A DNA stretch of 64,000 nt from Pohlia nutans (Eukaryota; Streptophyta; Bryopsida; Bryales; Mniaceae). Position 1 is the first letter of the stretch. Each line of letters starts with the position of its first letter. Location of the stretch: assembly GCA_022496805.1 (NCBI GenBank), contig CM040107.1, positions 6,964,501-7,028,500 on the forward strand, given 5' to 3'. The position numbers were made by a program, and so were the translations under genes. The notes beneath the pieces are model-generated. The model searched no databases. It was not told the DNA's origin and worked only from the letters and a program-made list of their open reading frames with translations. Shown here one piece after another: positions 36,521-49,562 of the stretch.

Positions 36521-36849
36521 GACCTTGGGTTTGCTCTGGCCCCTCACGAACTGGAGCATATCGCATAATTTAATTACTTCAACTACTTATAATGGGGCTT
36601 ACTTAATCATAGGGCTTCATAACTTACTTCATTTTAATTTACTCGGTGATGGGGCTTCAATCTAATTTAACTGCAATTACTCTCCATGATTTCCTGACAT
36701 TCCCCACAAGGCATTCCCTGACTACTCAGAACTCTTCCATTTGAAGCCAACTCATCCGCTTCTAATCTTGTCGCAGTCGATGGCCCTGAAGCCCTCAGCC
36801 TTTGCTCAAACTGAGCTCTGGCTCGTTGCTTGGGCAGGGGACCGCCGCG

Positions 36850-37100
36850 GCAGCACGGCTACCCTCGTCACTAGCCTACCTCGAGTGAGAGGCAGTGATC
36901 TCAACACAGGATAAACTTAGCTGCATTTCCACCCAAAAAAACGGGGCTTCTAACATACAAAGAAAGAAAATGATTTTTTTTTAAATGTAGCGCGAATAGT
37001 CATCATATTATAAATATGTAGCAACTTCATGAGGTGGTATCCGCGGATATCATCATCGTATCACCGTAGTATATGAAAGGGTATTTTCGGATTTTACAGA
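36850..37100. repeat. Dispersed repeat, copy 2
   Basis: Second copy of the repeat at 17430-17660, same orientation, sharing AACATACAAAGAAAGAAAAT and the following 120 bases. Confidence 0.65.
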
Positions 37101-37177
37101 GGTATCATGAATAGTATATTTAAATAATTTATATTTATTTATATAGACATTTTTTCTAATTTTAATTTCATGTGCGA

Positions 37178-37375
37178 CTTATGTTACTAACCCCAAAATT
37201 GAGGTCAGTGACATTAGTCACACATGATAATGAAAGCAAAATTTAGTGTGATTATTGTCCCTAACCTCTATTTTTGGGGTTAGTGATGTTTGTCACATTC
37301 GAGATGTTTTTTTTCACATCATTAGTGACTAATGTCACTAACTCCAAAAAAAAAGGTTAGCGGCATAGTCCAAAT
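37178..37375. repeat. Foldback repeat
   Basis: ACCCCAAAATTGAGGTCAGT then GACATTAGTCAC at 37188-37222 returns inverted at 37327-37370 (GTGACTAATGTCAC, then AACTCCAAAA). A related GACATTAGTGAC motif is repeated at 38345-38455. Confidence 0.6.
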
Positions 37376-37379
37376 TGAT

Positions 37380-39000
37380 ATTGGCAATATATAATTGGAT
37401 TACCCCCTAAATAATTGAACACCTTTCATTTTTTATTTTTACTTCCCAACCAAATTTGATATTGACAGTCTATGTTGTTTGTATGATAAAACTTGTGAAT
37501 GTTTAAAATATCTTCCAATCTTGTTGAATTTTTTGTCAATCAATCATATTGTTGATCGCTATCTATGAGAAGTTGAAAAATAGAAAAGATTTTCATTGCA
37601 GAAAAGATCATAGTCGAATATTATCATTTTGGGTGCCCCATGTACCCTTTCATGCAACATGTAGACTTAATCAAAACGTTTGTAGTGAAATCAATAATTT
37701 TTAGCGTGGCAAATGAGTATACATTACCTCTATATATATTTGTTAACATTGTCATGCTCTGTGATATTTCTAACTAGGCAATGTTAAACTTTCAGCCTCA
37801 CACATCAAAGCAAGCCCGACTGACTTTTTGGTATTTTGGAGAATCATGCACATAACTTCTACTACATTGAACCAAATGTGGATATTTAAATGGCAAATTG
37901 TTGGGTTCCAAAAGAATCTTGGGTGTGGGAATCATGCAAGCCTTGTTCTTGAAGGGTTCATTGTGATCAAAATTTGACTCTTTTATACCCCATTCTTCGT
38001 TAATTTCAGCTTTACAAATGTGAAGTCATTTTAGAACACAATATTCACCACTAATTCCAACATTGAAAAAAATTGCCGTTGCATTTTGGATTCTCTAATT
38101 TGTGTGCCACTCTCGTAGACTGTAATGGTTCTGTTCGGGAATTTCACAGTCACGTTCCGCGCTCTGTGCAACGTTCGATCTTGTCCACTTTGTTGTTTTT
38201 AACTTACAGCAAAGGTGAATATTATCTTAAATGAGACGTTAGATAACGTGAATGATATTGCACTGAAATATTAGTTTAATATTGTTCAAAATTTGACGTC
38301 TATACAACATGATTATAATGACATACATTGTTTAATGATAATGATATTAGTGACGTGAGTTAAATTAATGACATTAGTGACTTCAATAACATAACTGACA
38401 ATCATTACTAACATTAGTGACATTAATGACATTCATGACAACAGTAACTATATTTAATTGATTTAAACTTTTCTATATTACTTGTATTCTATTAACTATA
38501 AAATATTATATATTTTACCCACTTATAATTAAAACAATTACATTTTTTTAGTAATGTAGTAACGTCGTCAACTCCTGTTGTTTAATGTCAAATGCATTGC
38601 GTCACAGTATAATTAGAAATTATTTTTAACATTTACATCATACATAAGTACGACAATAGTAGTTCGTTTTCATTTAAATAACGCTATTAACATCGTTAAC
38701 GTTAACAATCAAATTAAAGTTGCGCTTGCAATTATTATGTCATATGCTTTAATTTATAGCGAATTACATCCTTGATTACGGAGACCTGCTCCAAGTCTTG
38801 TTTGGCATTTCTCGACATACTACGCGCTTCACCCTCAATCCCTTAAACGAGCAAGGGGATGAAATGAACTAGTGAGTCTCGCCGTCTAGTATACAAAATT
38901 CTTATGTTTCATCATCAACTTAAACTGGATAATTATCCTTAACCTTTATGCTTGTGTGTTAAACCTTTAAGCCCACATGTGTAAACAATGCACACTGTAA
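37380..39000. other. AT-rich DNA, no supported gene
   Basis: Nothing beyond short repeats of GACATTAGTGAC (38345-38455) and the first copy of a 130-bp direct repeat (38635-38765) is visible. Confidence 0.5.
38635..38765. repeat. Direct repeat flanking the SINA-like exon, copy 1
   Basis: About 130 bp almost identical to 39560-39690. Both begin ATCATACATAAGTA and include AGTAGTTCGTTTTCATTTAA. The two copies flank 0.8 kb that holds the RING-gene exon. Confidence 0.85.
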
Positions 39001-39064
39001 CGAGCTTGTGAGTTTAGGCTTTACAAAAGGAAGGTGTTCAGATTGCGCGATTACAGAGCTAGCC

Positions 39065-39238
39065 ATGAGTTCTACGGCATCACGGGCGCAAGAGGATCTT
39101 CAACGTGCAGCAGCAGAGGCCTCCCACAAGCGAAAGCATGAAGATGCTGAAATAGTTGTAGAGCGGAGGTATGGCCTTAATCGTGACATTCTTGCCTGCC
39201 CCATCTGCATGAAGCCTTTCTCTCCTCCTGTGTACTAG
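39065..39238 (+). pseudogene. SINA/SIAH-like RING protein, first exon
   Basis: MSSTASRAQEDLQRA leads to a basic stretch (HKRKHEDAE) and NRDILACPICMKPFSPPVY, the start of a SINA-type RING finger (E3 ubiquitin ligase family: CPIC..PL.PPVFQC). The exon ends at TAG|GTACCC, where the family has Gln; the stop is best read as CAG to TAG in the last codon before a splice donor. The matching rest of the RING lies at 62366 on the same strand. The first exon has no full-length continuation nearby. It sits between the two copies of a 130-bp direct repeat. Family call is good; functional status is doubtful. Confidence 0.7.
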
Positions 39239-39559
39239 GTACCCGCATTGCACCGCCATTCCCTATTTCTACTTCATGTTGATACAAACTGAATGAGCTA
39301 CGTACACTAAAATCTCATTTCATCTTTTAACTCCAAGCAGTTTGTAGGCTACAATTATTCGAAGGTGTACGGTTCTTTGCTAGGCAGAATAGGAATTCAA
39401 ACCTCTATTCCAGAAGGTGAGTTAATCCTGTTTACTATGTAATCTTGTTGATCATGTCATCTTGTAAGCAAAATTGCTTCACTGTTCTGTGGAAGTTCTC
39501 TCTGGTCATTTTCAAGCTAATACTACTCAATTTGGGCTAATATGAAACTTTACCATTTA

Positions 39560-39690
39560 AATCATACATAAGTATGACAATAGTAGTTCGTTTTCATTTA
39601 AATAACGCTATTAACATCGTTAATGTTAACAATCAATTTAAAGTGACGCTTGTAATAATTGCATATGCTTTAATTTATAGAGAATCACCT
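39560..39690. repeat. Direct repeat flanking the SINA-like exon, copy 2
   Basis: Second copy of 38635-38765 with few substitutions. Confidence 0.85.
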
Positions 39691-39865
39691 AGAACTGTTA
39701 TAAGCAGCGAGCTCGTCTCTTTTAAAGTCTTCACGTGCATTTTGCACGTTCACTTATTTAAAATATTTACATCCTATAAGAAGTGAAATGCATGTTTAGG
39801 GTATAGAAGTGAAGGAAAGATTGTTATGAAAGTGACTGGTCGGTACAAGAAACTAATAATTAGTA

Positions 39866-40846
39866 GCAAAAGGAGTGACAAGCCGGTTTAAAAATACGAT
39901 GTACCGCCAAAATCAACAATGAAATCATAGAGGTACGAAATTGGTAGCTGAAAAGGTAAGACATTGGTAGCATTTCCTTCCAGTACACAGCAAGAACATG
40001 GATGTAACGACGTTCAAAATCTATTAGTTCGTGAGTTCATCACAATTACGTAAACCTAATCAAGAAAAAAAGAAAAAATGAGGGGTGCTAGAAATGATCA
40101 AATTTTAGTATAAAAGCTCGCATCGTTTCACCATGAAACTTGATTACCATCACAAAGCTCAACTGGTTTAGCACAATGACTTTTAGACCGTATGCAAGCA
40201 CACACTTCATCGTGAAAGCACAAATTCATTGTAATGAAGTTTACGAGCTTGCGGGGTCAATCTTACAGCACATCAAAACTGAAACTGGAATAGAAAGAAC
40301 ACAGAAACCCGGGGGATACCTGAGTGTAGACAACACTATGGGGAACCACAATATATGTTTTCTCAACCGCTTTGCAAAGTTTGTGGTATTCACACAATCC
40401 AAGCGGGCGACTTCATGCAACGGGGAGACCTAGCTAGCGAGGAAACCTCGGGGGGTGCACTGTACTAAACATGTATGAGTATACGTGAGTGCACAGTACT
40501 AAACATGTATGAGTATACGTGAGTGCACAGAAGGGGTATTAATTTGAACACTACCGTATTACGTATACATACAATAAACACATTTAGAGCTAAAAATATT
40601 CACGTATACTTACACTAAACATATATTTAAAACAGAATACATCTGTATACAAAGGTATTTTAGACATACATCTTCTTGTATATAGGGGGTTTTTAGAAGG
40701 AGTCATGAACGCACATGATTTTCAAACACAAGGTAGAGTGCACCTCCCGAGGAGGAAACATAAGATGAGTCACTTCCTAAAGAGTGAGGGAGGGAATGAT
40801 TTTGGCTCTACATCGTATTTTTAAACCGGCTTGTCATCCTAAGGAG
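39866..40846. mobile_element. Non-autonomous element with 36-bp inverted ends
   Basis: GACAAGCCGGTTTAAAAATA followed by CGATGTA (39872 onward) recurs inverted at 40802-40840. About 980 bp lie between and encode no recognisable protein. A third, direct copy of the end follows at once (40847-40900, GATAAGCTAGTTTAAAAATC), suggesting nested or tandem insertion. A 34-bp tandem duplication is inside (GTGCAC at 40455, 40489 and 40523). Confidence 0.7.
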
Positions 40847-40899
40847 TGATAAGCTAGTTTAAAAATCCGATGTATAGCCAAAATCAACACTGAAATCAT

Positions 40900-43800
40900 A
40901 GAGGCAAAGGTGCCTAAAGCAGCAAAGACTTCTCGAGAGTACAAGTTTTCTACCCCTCCATATTGGTACTGCATACGTTTATACACTTAATTCAAATATT
41001 TGAATTGGAATCCTCGACTACTTTTATAATTGAGAATAATAGAAGTTTCAGATATTTTTAGCATATTATGCTTCAAGAGAACACAATTGTGGGAGACATA
41101 ACTTTAAATTACGATTGAAGGTTAAAGAGAGAATTCATGACTATATTTTTTTTTTACTCTATTGGACTATGATACTTTCATGTTCTCTTTTATGGCAAAT
41201 AGTTTGATATGATACTCTCATATTGGTGTTCCTTGAATGTAATGTTTGATGTTTTCTGATTCTTCGTATAGCTCAGTGCATCGTGTAGCATAATTGTTGA
41301 AATTCAACCTTGTTTTGGATTGTAGTTTCTGTTAACGACTTCTCACTTTAAAAACAGAAGTCGAGCAAAAATTAAATAGATGTAAAGACCATTGTTAGAA
41401 GATTGAATTTCATGATGTAATGATTACTATAGGGATTGCTAGATTGTTACATTGAAGCATACTATATACGATAGGACTATGCAAAATATTTTTAAGTTCT
41501 CTATTGTCTCGTTGCATACATCTAATGTCTTCATAAAGCATACAATCAGATCCTAAATTTTATAATTCGCATAAATGTTAAATTTTAAAATCATTCATGT
41601 TTTGTAAAAATTCTAACCATAGTTGTCCCCATAATTTTGAGAGCTTTCGCTATTGGTTTTGTAATTACTCGAACATTTAAAATTATTGTTCAAATTATAC
41701 AGTATTTATTGTAAACATTAGGAATTATACATAGTATTGGAAAAAATTTGATATTCCCATGAGTTTAACATGTTGAAATTGTTTATAACCTATAGGATTT
41801 GGATTTAGGGTACGTTTACCACCTAAAGCTGTTAATCCTATATTCCATTAGAAATTTTAAAAATTATTCAAATACAAGAAATTATTTAGAACCTTTATCT
41901 TCTATAGATTCATAGGAATGCATATGAACTACCATTTGGAATAGTGAAGGGGATGATTGTGAATCAGTGTGACTATCATGAACCTTGGACATTACGGCAT
42001 TGGCAATAATGCCTTCATGCAGACTAGGATTCCAATGTAGGCTTCGAAATTTTGTTCAAGGAGTGGCGTGAACCCTCAATCCAAGAAAGAAAATCAATTA
42101 ATTTTTTTTTTCCTATAGTTTTTTTAAAGGACAAAGAAGAAATATTAGACCAACATCGAAAAAAATAATAATTAAAAAAAGAAAATAGAACAAACAATGA
42201 AGAGAGACGAATAAAGATAGAAAAAAGATATTTTTTGTTTTGTAAAATGAAAAAGAAAAAAGAAGAAAGCACGAGAAAAATAGAATAATTGAAAAAAGAA
42301 AGAACAAACAACCAAAAGAAAAGAATGAAGAAAGATTTATCTATTTTGTAATCGTAAATTTTCATAACACTCGAGAACTTCTACAGGTTCACTTGGCATA
42401 TATATATATATATATATATATACATAGTTTTAAAAATTTCTATGATATAATATAATGTTCATAGGATCGGGTACCGTGCAGGAAAGCCGCGCGTGGAGAG
42501 AAACCGGGAAGACCTCTGTGAGATTTTAGATACTTGACTACAGTGACACGTGAATTTTACTCCATTCAATCATTCATTTTCATATGTTTTTATGTCGTTC
42601 TTTATACATTAATTATATAGTTATGCTATTATTTTTTATCAGTTCGTATGCATGCTAAAATCTACGATTGTTTAGGGTATCTGCCAATCATATTAAATTT
42701 TTTGTCATATAGTTCACCTCAAGTTGAAGCTAGACATATCCATTCCCAACACTAGTCACTCATATTACAGTATGTTCAATTTTTTCCTAGCTCTAAAATT
42801 GTTTATATGCTTTTAAAGCTCAGAAAATTAAGAAGATATTATTATTCTTTGAATAGAAAAATTCTTTTATGGAGGAAATATTGAAATTTAAAACTGTAAT
42901 ACCAATTTATAAATTGTCTCATGAAAAGTAACAAAACAATAAAATATTTCGAAATAATAATTTTGATGGGAAGATACTAAGATTCAGACCTTTATACCGT
43001 AATTGGCAACACCATGTTCATTACACTGAATACACATGGACAAAATGTGCAGACGAGTGTTAACCCCTACAAGGTCTCCCCTGTTTTGTAAATGTCAAAG
43101 CCTTACAATTTCCATACTCGAAATATCACGTGGTATGATGGTTGATTTATTATAGATAGTCATTAACATTATGAGGTGTGACAAATATTTAACATGATTG
43201 TAATATTTACAAGTTCTATCATGTAAATAAGATAAAATTTGGAAATAAATATATTTCTGAGAATTTTAATACAGAAATTTATATTTCAAGTGGATGAAAG
43301 ATATGTTCACAAGTAGATGAAAATTGAAAGTGAAGAAATTCATAGAGACATGTGACTGAGACAGCCTTGAAAAAGCCTTTGTATTTAGAATGATGACATT
43401 TCAAATTTATTAGGGTAAAATTTTAGTTCAATGTGAAGAACATGTGAAAATAGAAAAAATAAAATAGAGATGTATGACGAGGGATACAAACCTTTGAGAT
43501 CAACTCCAGTAGATTTGATCTCTGGAGCAAATTGATGTTGGGCTCTAGCTCTCATGCCCATCCATGCATGCCCTACATGCCTCCTAAATAGTGTCCTGCT
43601 GTACTTAGGCTTAAATCTCACCATTCGCTCGGCGCTATGAGGGGGAGTGGGAGGCGAACCCAGACCCAACACAGCCCGGTACCCGGGACTTCAATGCCAA
43701 CGGTTGACAACAACGCTGACCCTAAACCCTATATCCGGTTCTTAGATATACCTTACACCTCATTAAACCCTAATCCCTTGTTGTTGATTTAATAATGTAA

Positions 43801-44340
43801 AAGTGTGTCCCGTAGTTGACCAATCCAAATGTGCGTTCCGTAGTTGATCAATCCAAAAGTACATTCAGTATAATTCAACTGTGGTGTAGATAAATTGAGG
43901 ACATATAATTAAAACTCAAAAACTGTGAACGAACCATCGTGTTGAACTGTATCTCATTTCAAACGCATTCGAACTAATCGCACAGAAGAATTATGACATT
44001 TCTGTTTGAATCAAATTTACGAAAAAATTCTAGCTATAGTCCCTGAATGCCGGAGAAGGTAATGGCAATTAGAAATGACCGTGCCTAAAGCCTCGGTACT
44101 GACATTTTTAAAATACAATTTAAACCAGTTGAAACATTTATGAAGTGACTATGGCTATTACAATAGAACAAGTGTGAAAAATATTATAAACTTTCTTGAC
44201 CGTTATAGAAGTATGAGATAGTATATGTAAATAGGTGTGAGAATATATTGTATAAGAAACATACTGAAGAAAATTGTCATACACTTGAAAGTGTTAGAAT
44301 TTGTTGAGGTTTTACCGGATCAATGTAGTCATGACGCTTT
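40900..44340. other. AT-rich DNA with low-complexity tracts, no supported gene
   Basis: Contains a (TA)n microsatellite at 42399-42422 and a long purine-rich tract at 42120-42330. A GC-richer stretch at 43490-43690 has an open frame on the minus strand but no domain that I can name. Confidence 0.5.
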
Positions 44341-44342
44341 AT

Positions 44343-45431
44343 GGTTAACCCTAAAAGGACCAAGTGTCCTAAGTAGGATATATGCAGAAATTGGTTGAAA
44401 GTTTTTAAAATATTTGTTATGAATAAAAACTATTATTTTAAACTAAAAGCTTTTATTTATATTAGATAATAATATTTTAAAGTAGAACTTTAATTTCATA
44501 AGGATAGTACATTATTTAAATTTTTGAAGTTTGTTATCATTTTAAAACAGTAAAATGAAAACATTCAAATCATCCAATGAGGGACTGCTACGTGGCATGA
44601 ATTAGTGAAATGGAATTATACATAGATGTTTGGATCAACTATTAGCAGCATTTAGAACAGTACTTCCATACAGTTGGATGAATATTAATTTCCAAACGAA
44701 GTTCAATTCATGCATTAAAAAATTGATAGTGAAATTGAATATAATTATGAATGTGAATAATGAATGCATTCTTTTAGCCAGTACTAGCCATGATGGCCTC
44801 ATTCTTTTTGCCGATTCTACGATTTCTGTAGTGTTTAGTCCACGATTTTCGTTCTCTTCTATTTTCTTCCGTTCTCCTTCGGCTCGTTGTTGATTGCACT
44901 TTTGTTGCTTTCAACAATACCGTATGATGAAGGCAGGATGCGCACTGATTTGTTGAATAATTATTACCAGTTCAAACTGTGGTGATCGGCACGTTCAACA
45001 AAAATTATTCAAAATTCGGATATTAATGTTTGTTGTCTACAGTTGTTGTTGATTTTATTCTTGTTGATTTAAAAAAAAAAACGTGATAAATACATTTGTT
45101 ATTCTCGCAATGTTTTAAGGAATTATTTTTTGGCAACACTGCCTTCCTAGTACAGTATACTGTAATGTATGACTTCATTTTTGCAAGGCCACAGTTGAAT
45201 TATACTGAATGCTATTTTGGATAAATGAACTACGTGACAAACTTTTCCATTTTTAATTTCAGATACAAACGTGTATTGTAATAAGACTACATCCAACCAT
45301 TAGATAGAGCAACAATTTAGTATAGTATTTCAAAAAATTGGATGACTTTCATGCATGCAGTAATCAAAACGTAGAGTGGATTTCAATCTGTTAGTCGGGT
45401 GAAAACTACACAATGTGACGTTTAGGGGTTC
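44343..45431. mobile_element. MITE-like element with TTAACCC ends
   Basis: TTAACCCTAAAAGGAC at 44343 and GACGTTTAGGGGTT at 45418 are inverted repeats. The same end motif occurs at 9465, 18219, 35490 and 46128, so it marks a family of AT-rich elements in this window. No protein is encoded. Confidence 0.45.
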
Positions 45432-46660
45432 TCCGTTAAATGTACCATGCCTTTGAACACAAGTATATGTTAGCCTCAAAGATAGATATTAGCATGGCGC
45501 AGATGTACACGAGGTATACATGAGAGGTCCACTGCAAACAGAACAAATACCCTACATTCTTGACGGACCTGTACTGTTCACAACTATGTTTCTCTCCGAA
45601 CTCTCTAAAGTATCCTTTCTCATAAGAAGACACATATTATTTCATCTAAAACCATGTTGACCAATCCAACCGTAGGATATTACAATGAACTTGAATTTAT
45701 TACAACCTAAAAAATTGCAACCGTTGAAGAATCTTCGATAGTGAGATTATAAGCTTCAAAGTTGGTAGCAATTTTTTTTGGTTTGTTGACCAAGTTTGAA
45801 ACTTTCTGAAAATGTTTTAGGGTGCACTGTTTAGTCTCTGATTTGGTAAAATCAATTCGGAAGTTGTGTATATGGAGGCGTTAGCTCAGTGTGTACAAAA
45901 ATTCAAATGAAGAGCTCATTGTATGAAATTTTTTCTGGAGATGCCCGCAATTAGGTTTTCCACCTTTACATGATTGTATCTATTGATCTATACATAATGT
46001 ACGTACGCAAATTACTATCCCATCTTCGTGACAAACATTAGAGTCACCACAAAAAATATCAATAAATGACGATCAATACTCATTCCGTATTGAGCCGACC
46101 GAACGTGGAAAATTAGCCCTAGTCGTTTAGGGGTCAACCATTGTTTGACCAATTTTGAAATTTGAATTGTTCATATCACATTGAACTAGTAGTGTGCACG
46201 AGATGCTTTTTGTAGGTCTTGTTTTCTACTTTTCTTAGAACAGTAAGATGTTACAATTATGGATGCCGTGAGTCCGTGAATAGAATCCAATTGTACTACT
46301 CTAATCAAACCTTTATGAAACACGTGTCATGTAACCGCAAAACGTACTAGGGTGTCCTTGGAATTTACTATTTCCGAAATATCATCATGAACATCTATGG
46401 TGAATCATGTGTTGGAAGTGATATACAAACTGTCAGAAGTCACCACAATATCTTTTTTACTTTTTGTTTTTACATTTACTTTTTACATTTTAACGATTTT
46501 TATAACAATGTTTTTACTTTCGTCTTCTCAATTTTCCCCTGCACGTTTGAACAGTCATATGTTTATGTAGCATTTGAGAGTAGGTTCTATGTAGACTTTT
46601 TTTGTTCATTTGTTTTTTTTTTTTTGGTTCCCACAATATGCATTGTGTTGAATTCATGCC
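45432..46660. other. AT-rich flank left of E3, no supported gene
   Basis: Apart from another GTTTAGGGGT motif at 46128 and sequence related to 6720-6900 (TACTAGGGTGTCC then TGGAATT), nothing is recognised. Confidence 0.5.
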
Positions 46661-46689
46661 ATTGATATAGAATTTAGTATCATCTGTCC

Positions 46690-47640
46690 TATGGTTGGGT
46701 ATTGTCGAATGGCCGGATATCTGCCATTGGCCGGGTTTCATCGTCAGGCCGGGTATCCTTTCCGTAGCCGGTTCTAGATTGGCATTGATTGCAAAAGGCG
46801 GCGGTGGTCACCCGGCACGGGCCGGTTCTCGAGTTTGGCCGTGTATGGCCGGGTATCGGGTTCGCCCACCCCCGTCGACCCCCCCTGTGTTCCTCATTTT
46901 GCGCCGCCATTTCCTTCCACTCCGTTTGCTCGCTCTCTCTCTTGTGCCGTTACTCTGCCGCCGTGTACAATTTTCCGTTCTAATCGCGTTTGCTGCTGTC
47001 CGAGTGCCTGCTGCTGTGATCGTTCTCCTTGTGTTCCGTCATGTCTTGTTAGCGCTGCAAATTTTGTGTTTAGTTGTGTTTGTGGAGACCGTGCTAGGGA
47101 ACACGCGCGCTCTCAGGTGTCCTGCTCGCCGCGTTGTCGACGTTTGCGTGGTGCTGCGCGACTGCGGCGTTGGAGCGACTACGGTGCTGTTGCTGCTGTG
47201 GTGCTGCGCAACTACGTCGCTACAGCTTTTGCTGTTGCGTGCACTTCTATTCCAGACCTTCAGAACTCAGCCTCCGCCATCTTGAACGCCCCTCTGCTTG
47301 CAGATACGCAGAGTTATTGAAGTGATTTCTAAGAGCTTCAGTTCATGATTCTGAGTTGTACATTCCGCTAGCATTTCTCAGGTTCGGGTAGTTTGGGTAG
47401 TAGGGTCTTGTGATGGTCACCGCCGCCATGTTTGAATTGGTGTTGTCTGCAACCGAGTGACGCCAGACTAGTAGACCGCGGGCAACTTCCTTTTAGTCGT
47501 GTTGTTTCCTACAGCTTCTTATACGTTGTGTGTTCAGTCCATTTGAACCTCACTCTTTTTTGCGTGATGCTAGAATATTGCAAAATCTATACGTGTCTTA
47601 GATTTCAGACATGGCACTATGCGTGTACTCGGGAGTAGTG
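46690..47640 (+). promoter_or_regulatory. Probable promoter and leader of the E3 ParB-MTase gene
   Basis: GC content jumps at 46690. GGCCGG followed by GTAT, GTTT, ATAT or TTCT occurs six times in 46708-46860, then a pyrimidine-rich leader with CTCTCTCTCTTG at 46931. This parallels the CTTCGGTGCC array before the E1 gene. Several open frames in this GC-rich segment lack recognisable domains. Confidence 0.4.
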
Positions 47641-48010
47641 CACCACTCTAGGACATTTAAATGTACAACTACCATGGACTCAGTGGGCAACTGACCACTG
47701 CATCTATGACAGTGGTAGATTCAAAAGAGCCAATGTGTTGCACTACTCCACACGAAGTAATCAATCTCATGTCTGATATCTATGACATGTATAGAATTTG
47801 TAGAGCTAGCAGAATCCATACCTGTCGTAGATTTCAGGCATGGTAGACTTGCGTACAATGGGCAAGTGACCACTGGATCTATGACAGTGGTAGATTTCAA
47901 AGCCCCACTGTGGTGCACTACTCTCCGTTAAGTGTAGAATATCATGTCTGATATCTATGATAGGTGTAGATAGCGCAGCGTTAGCACAATCTATACATGT
48001 CGTAGATTTT
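47640..48010. repeat. Tandem repeat with degenerate E3 palindromes
   Basis: Units of about 175 bp share GGGCAACTGACCACTG (47684) or GGGCAAGTGACCACTG (47858), then ATCTATGACAGTGGTAGATT, GTGCACTACTC and CATGTCTGATATCTATGA. Confidence 0.85.
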
Positions 48011-48209
48011 TCGATAGTGTATATCGCAAACATGTCCTCTCATACTATGAGCTAGTTTTTACATTTTTTTTTCTCACCACAGCGGGTATTTCTTTTGTAG
48101 TTAGCGGATGTTATATGGAATTTCCTTTTCCATATACGATCGGATATACGTTAGGAAATCGCTTATAATACGGTGGCAAATATAAATTTCTGGACGAGGC
48201 AGAGGCCAG

Positions 48210-48512
48210 CCAGTGGACAATTGCCCACTGGGGTGGCCACGAGCAAGTTTCGACATCAGAAACATGGGCTCTGCGCAACTTTGCCCGCTAGTTCCTGCCC
48301 ACTCAAGCAGTGGCCACTCACGAACAAGTATTGTGAATGTTGTAGTCAGGTATCCCGGTCCAGAACGCAGGGTGCATTTGCCCACTCAGTTACCAAGTGC
48401 AATGTGATTCCTGTAGTACCCGATGGGCATAGACGCAGAGGATGTAAAATGCTGCAGAGGTAGACAGTGCAAGGTTGTGAAGAACGCTCCCCGGTGGGCA
48501 ATTGCCCACTGG
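48210..48512. repeat. E3 palindromes in the ParB-MTase leader
   Basis: Copies at 48210-48231 and 48491-48512, with half sites (GCCCACT) nearby at 48297 and 48379. Confidence 0.9.
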
Positions 48513-49541
48513 ATTAGAATGATGTTGAAGGCTGCAGTTATTGGCATAGAGTGTTGTGGTAGTCTGTAACTCCCATGTATTGATTACCCACTGGCATTGG
48601 CAACAGGGCAAGGCACGGACTAATCTAGTGGTGAATTGGCCATTGGCCGAACACGATGCGTTGCACGAATTCCACAGGAGAGTCTAACAACGGTGTCTTT
48701 GGGCTGCAGGTGATACAGAATGGGGAAAGATAAACCCCCAAAAATTCCATACAACGGACATCTAAAAAAGTTTTTCCAGCAAGAGTTGAACGCGAACATA
48801 CGTGGCGAGTTCTGCGGTGGCAAGGTGTACAAGCTGAAGGGTGTTGTCCACCACCAAGGCAGTGGTTGCTGCTGGTGACGGAGTTAGCCGTCTCGACATG
48901 GGCGCTGCGACTATGGACGAAGTGCGTTGTCCCACCCAGCGTAAACCCCGAAGTATCGAATTTCAAGTCGGTCGTGGTCATAGAAGTGTTGTACTGCAGG
49001 CCACACATAATTGTTTGGGTGCAGAACGGCTCCGGCAGTCAAGCCAACTTCCTCTTCAATGAATTAGACGGCGATTTCTCACCCGATCAGTTTCATAAAA
49101 GCGTGGATGATGCTGCCGTGCCTATGTTGGCCTATTGGCCCAACATGCTCCTGGAGGTTAGCGACCTCGAGGACTTGCACAAAGGATCTGAGGCAGTAAG
49201 CATGGTGCTCAAGGAAGCTCTGCACAACATAGGAAAAGTGAAGAGTGCGATCAGGGCGGCTCCTGCAAACCCGGCTCTTGCAAACCGGGCTCCTGCAAAC
49301 CGGGCTCCAGCGGGAGCTCGAAAGAGGACTGCCCTAGTCACGCCAGTTCCACCTACGCCGAGCACGGATGCACGCAGCCGCAAGAAAGACAGAACTCCAG
49401 CATCAGCGGAGACGACCCTTGCACCATAGGAGACGCGTGTGGCAGAAAACACAGCCGTTGCAGAGGAGACGGGGGTTGCAGTAGCTAGTCGCCGACGAAA
49501 GTGCCTGAGCCGCGCATCCTAGGGCAAGGCAAAAGCAGGTC

Positions 49542-49562
49542 CCAGTGGGTAATTGCCCACTG
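49542..49562 (+). repeat. E3 palindrome inside coding exon 1
   Basis: The copy reads PSG-stop-LPTG in frame; the CAA of the consensus palindrome has become TAA. The intact coding copy at 56260 reads PSGQLPTG in the same register. Confidence 0.85.

Noticed and set aside
42024..42365. 113-codon minus-strand frame with membrane-like Phe/Leu runs
   Set aside because: It is the complement of a purine-rich low-complexity tract.
46695..47325. Overlapping frames of up to 196 codons
   Set aside because: They arise in a GC-rich leader region with repeated GGCCGG and GTGCTGCGC motifs; the peptides are low complexity and frames overlap on the same strand.
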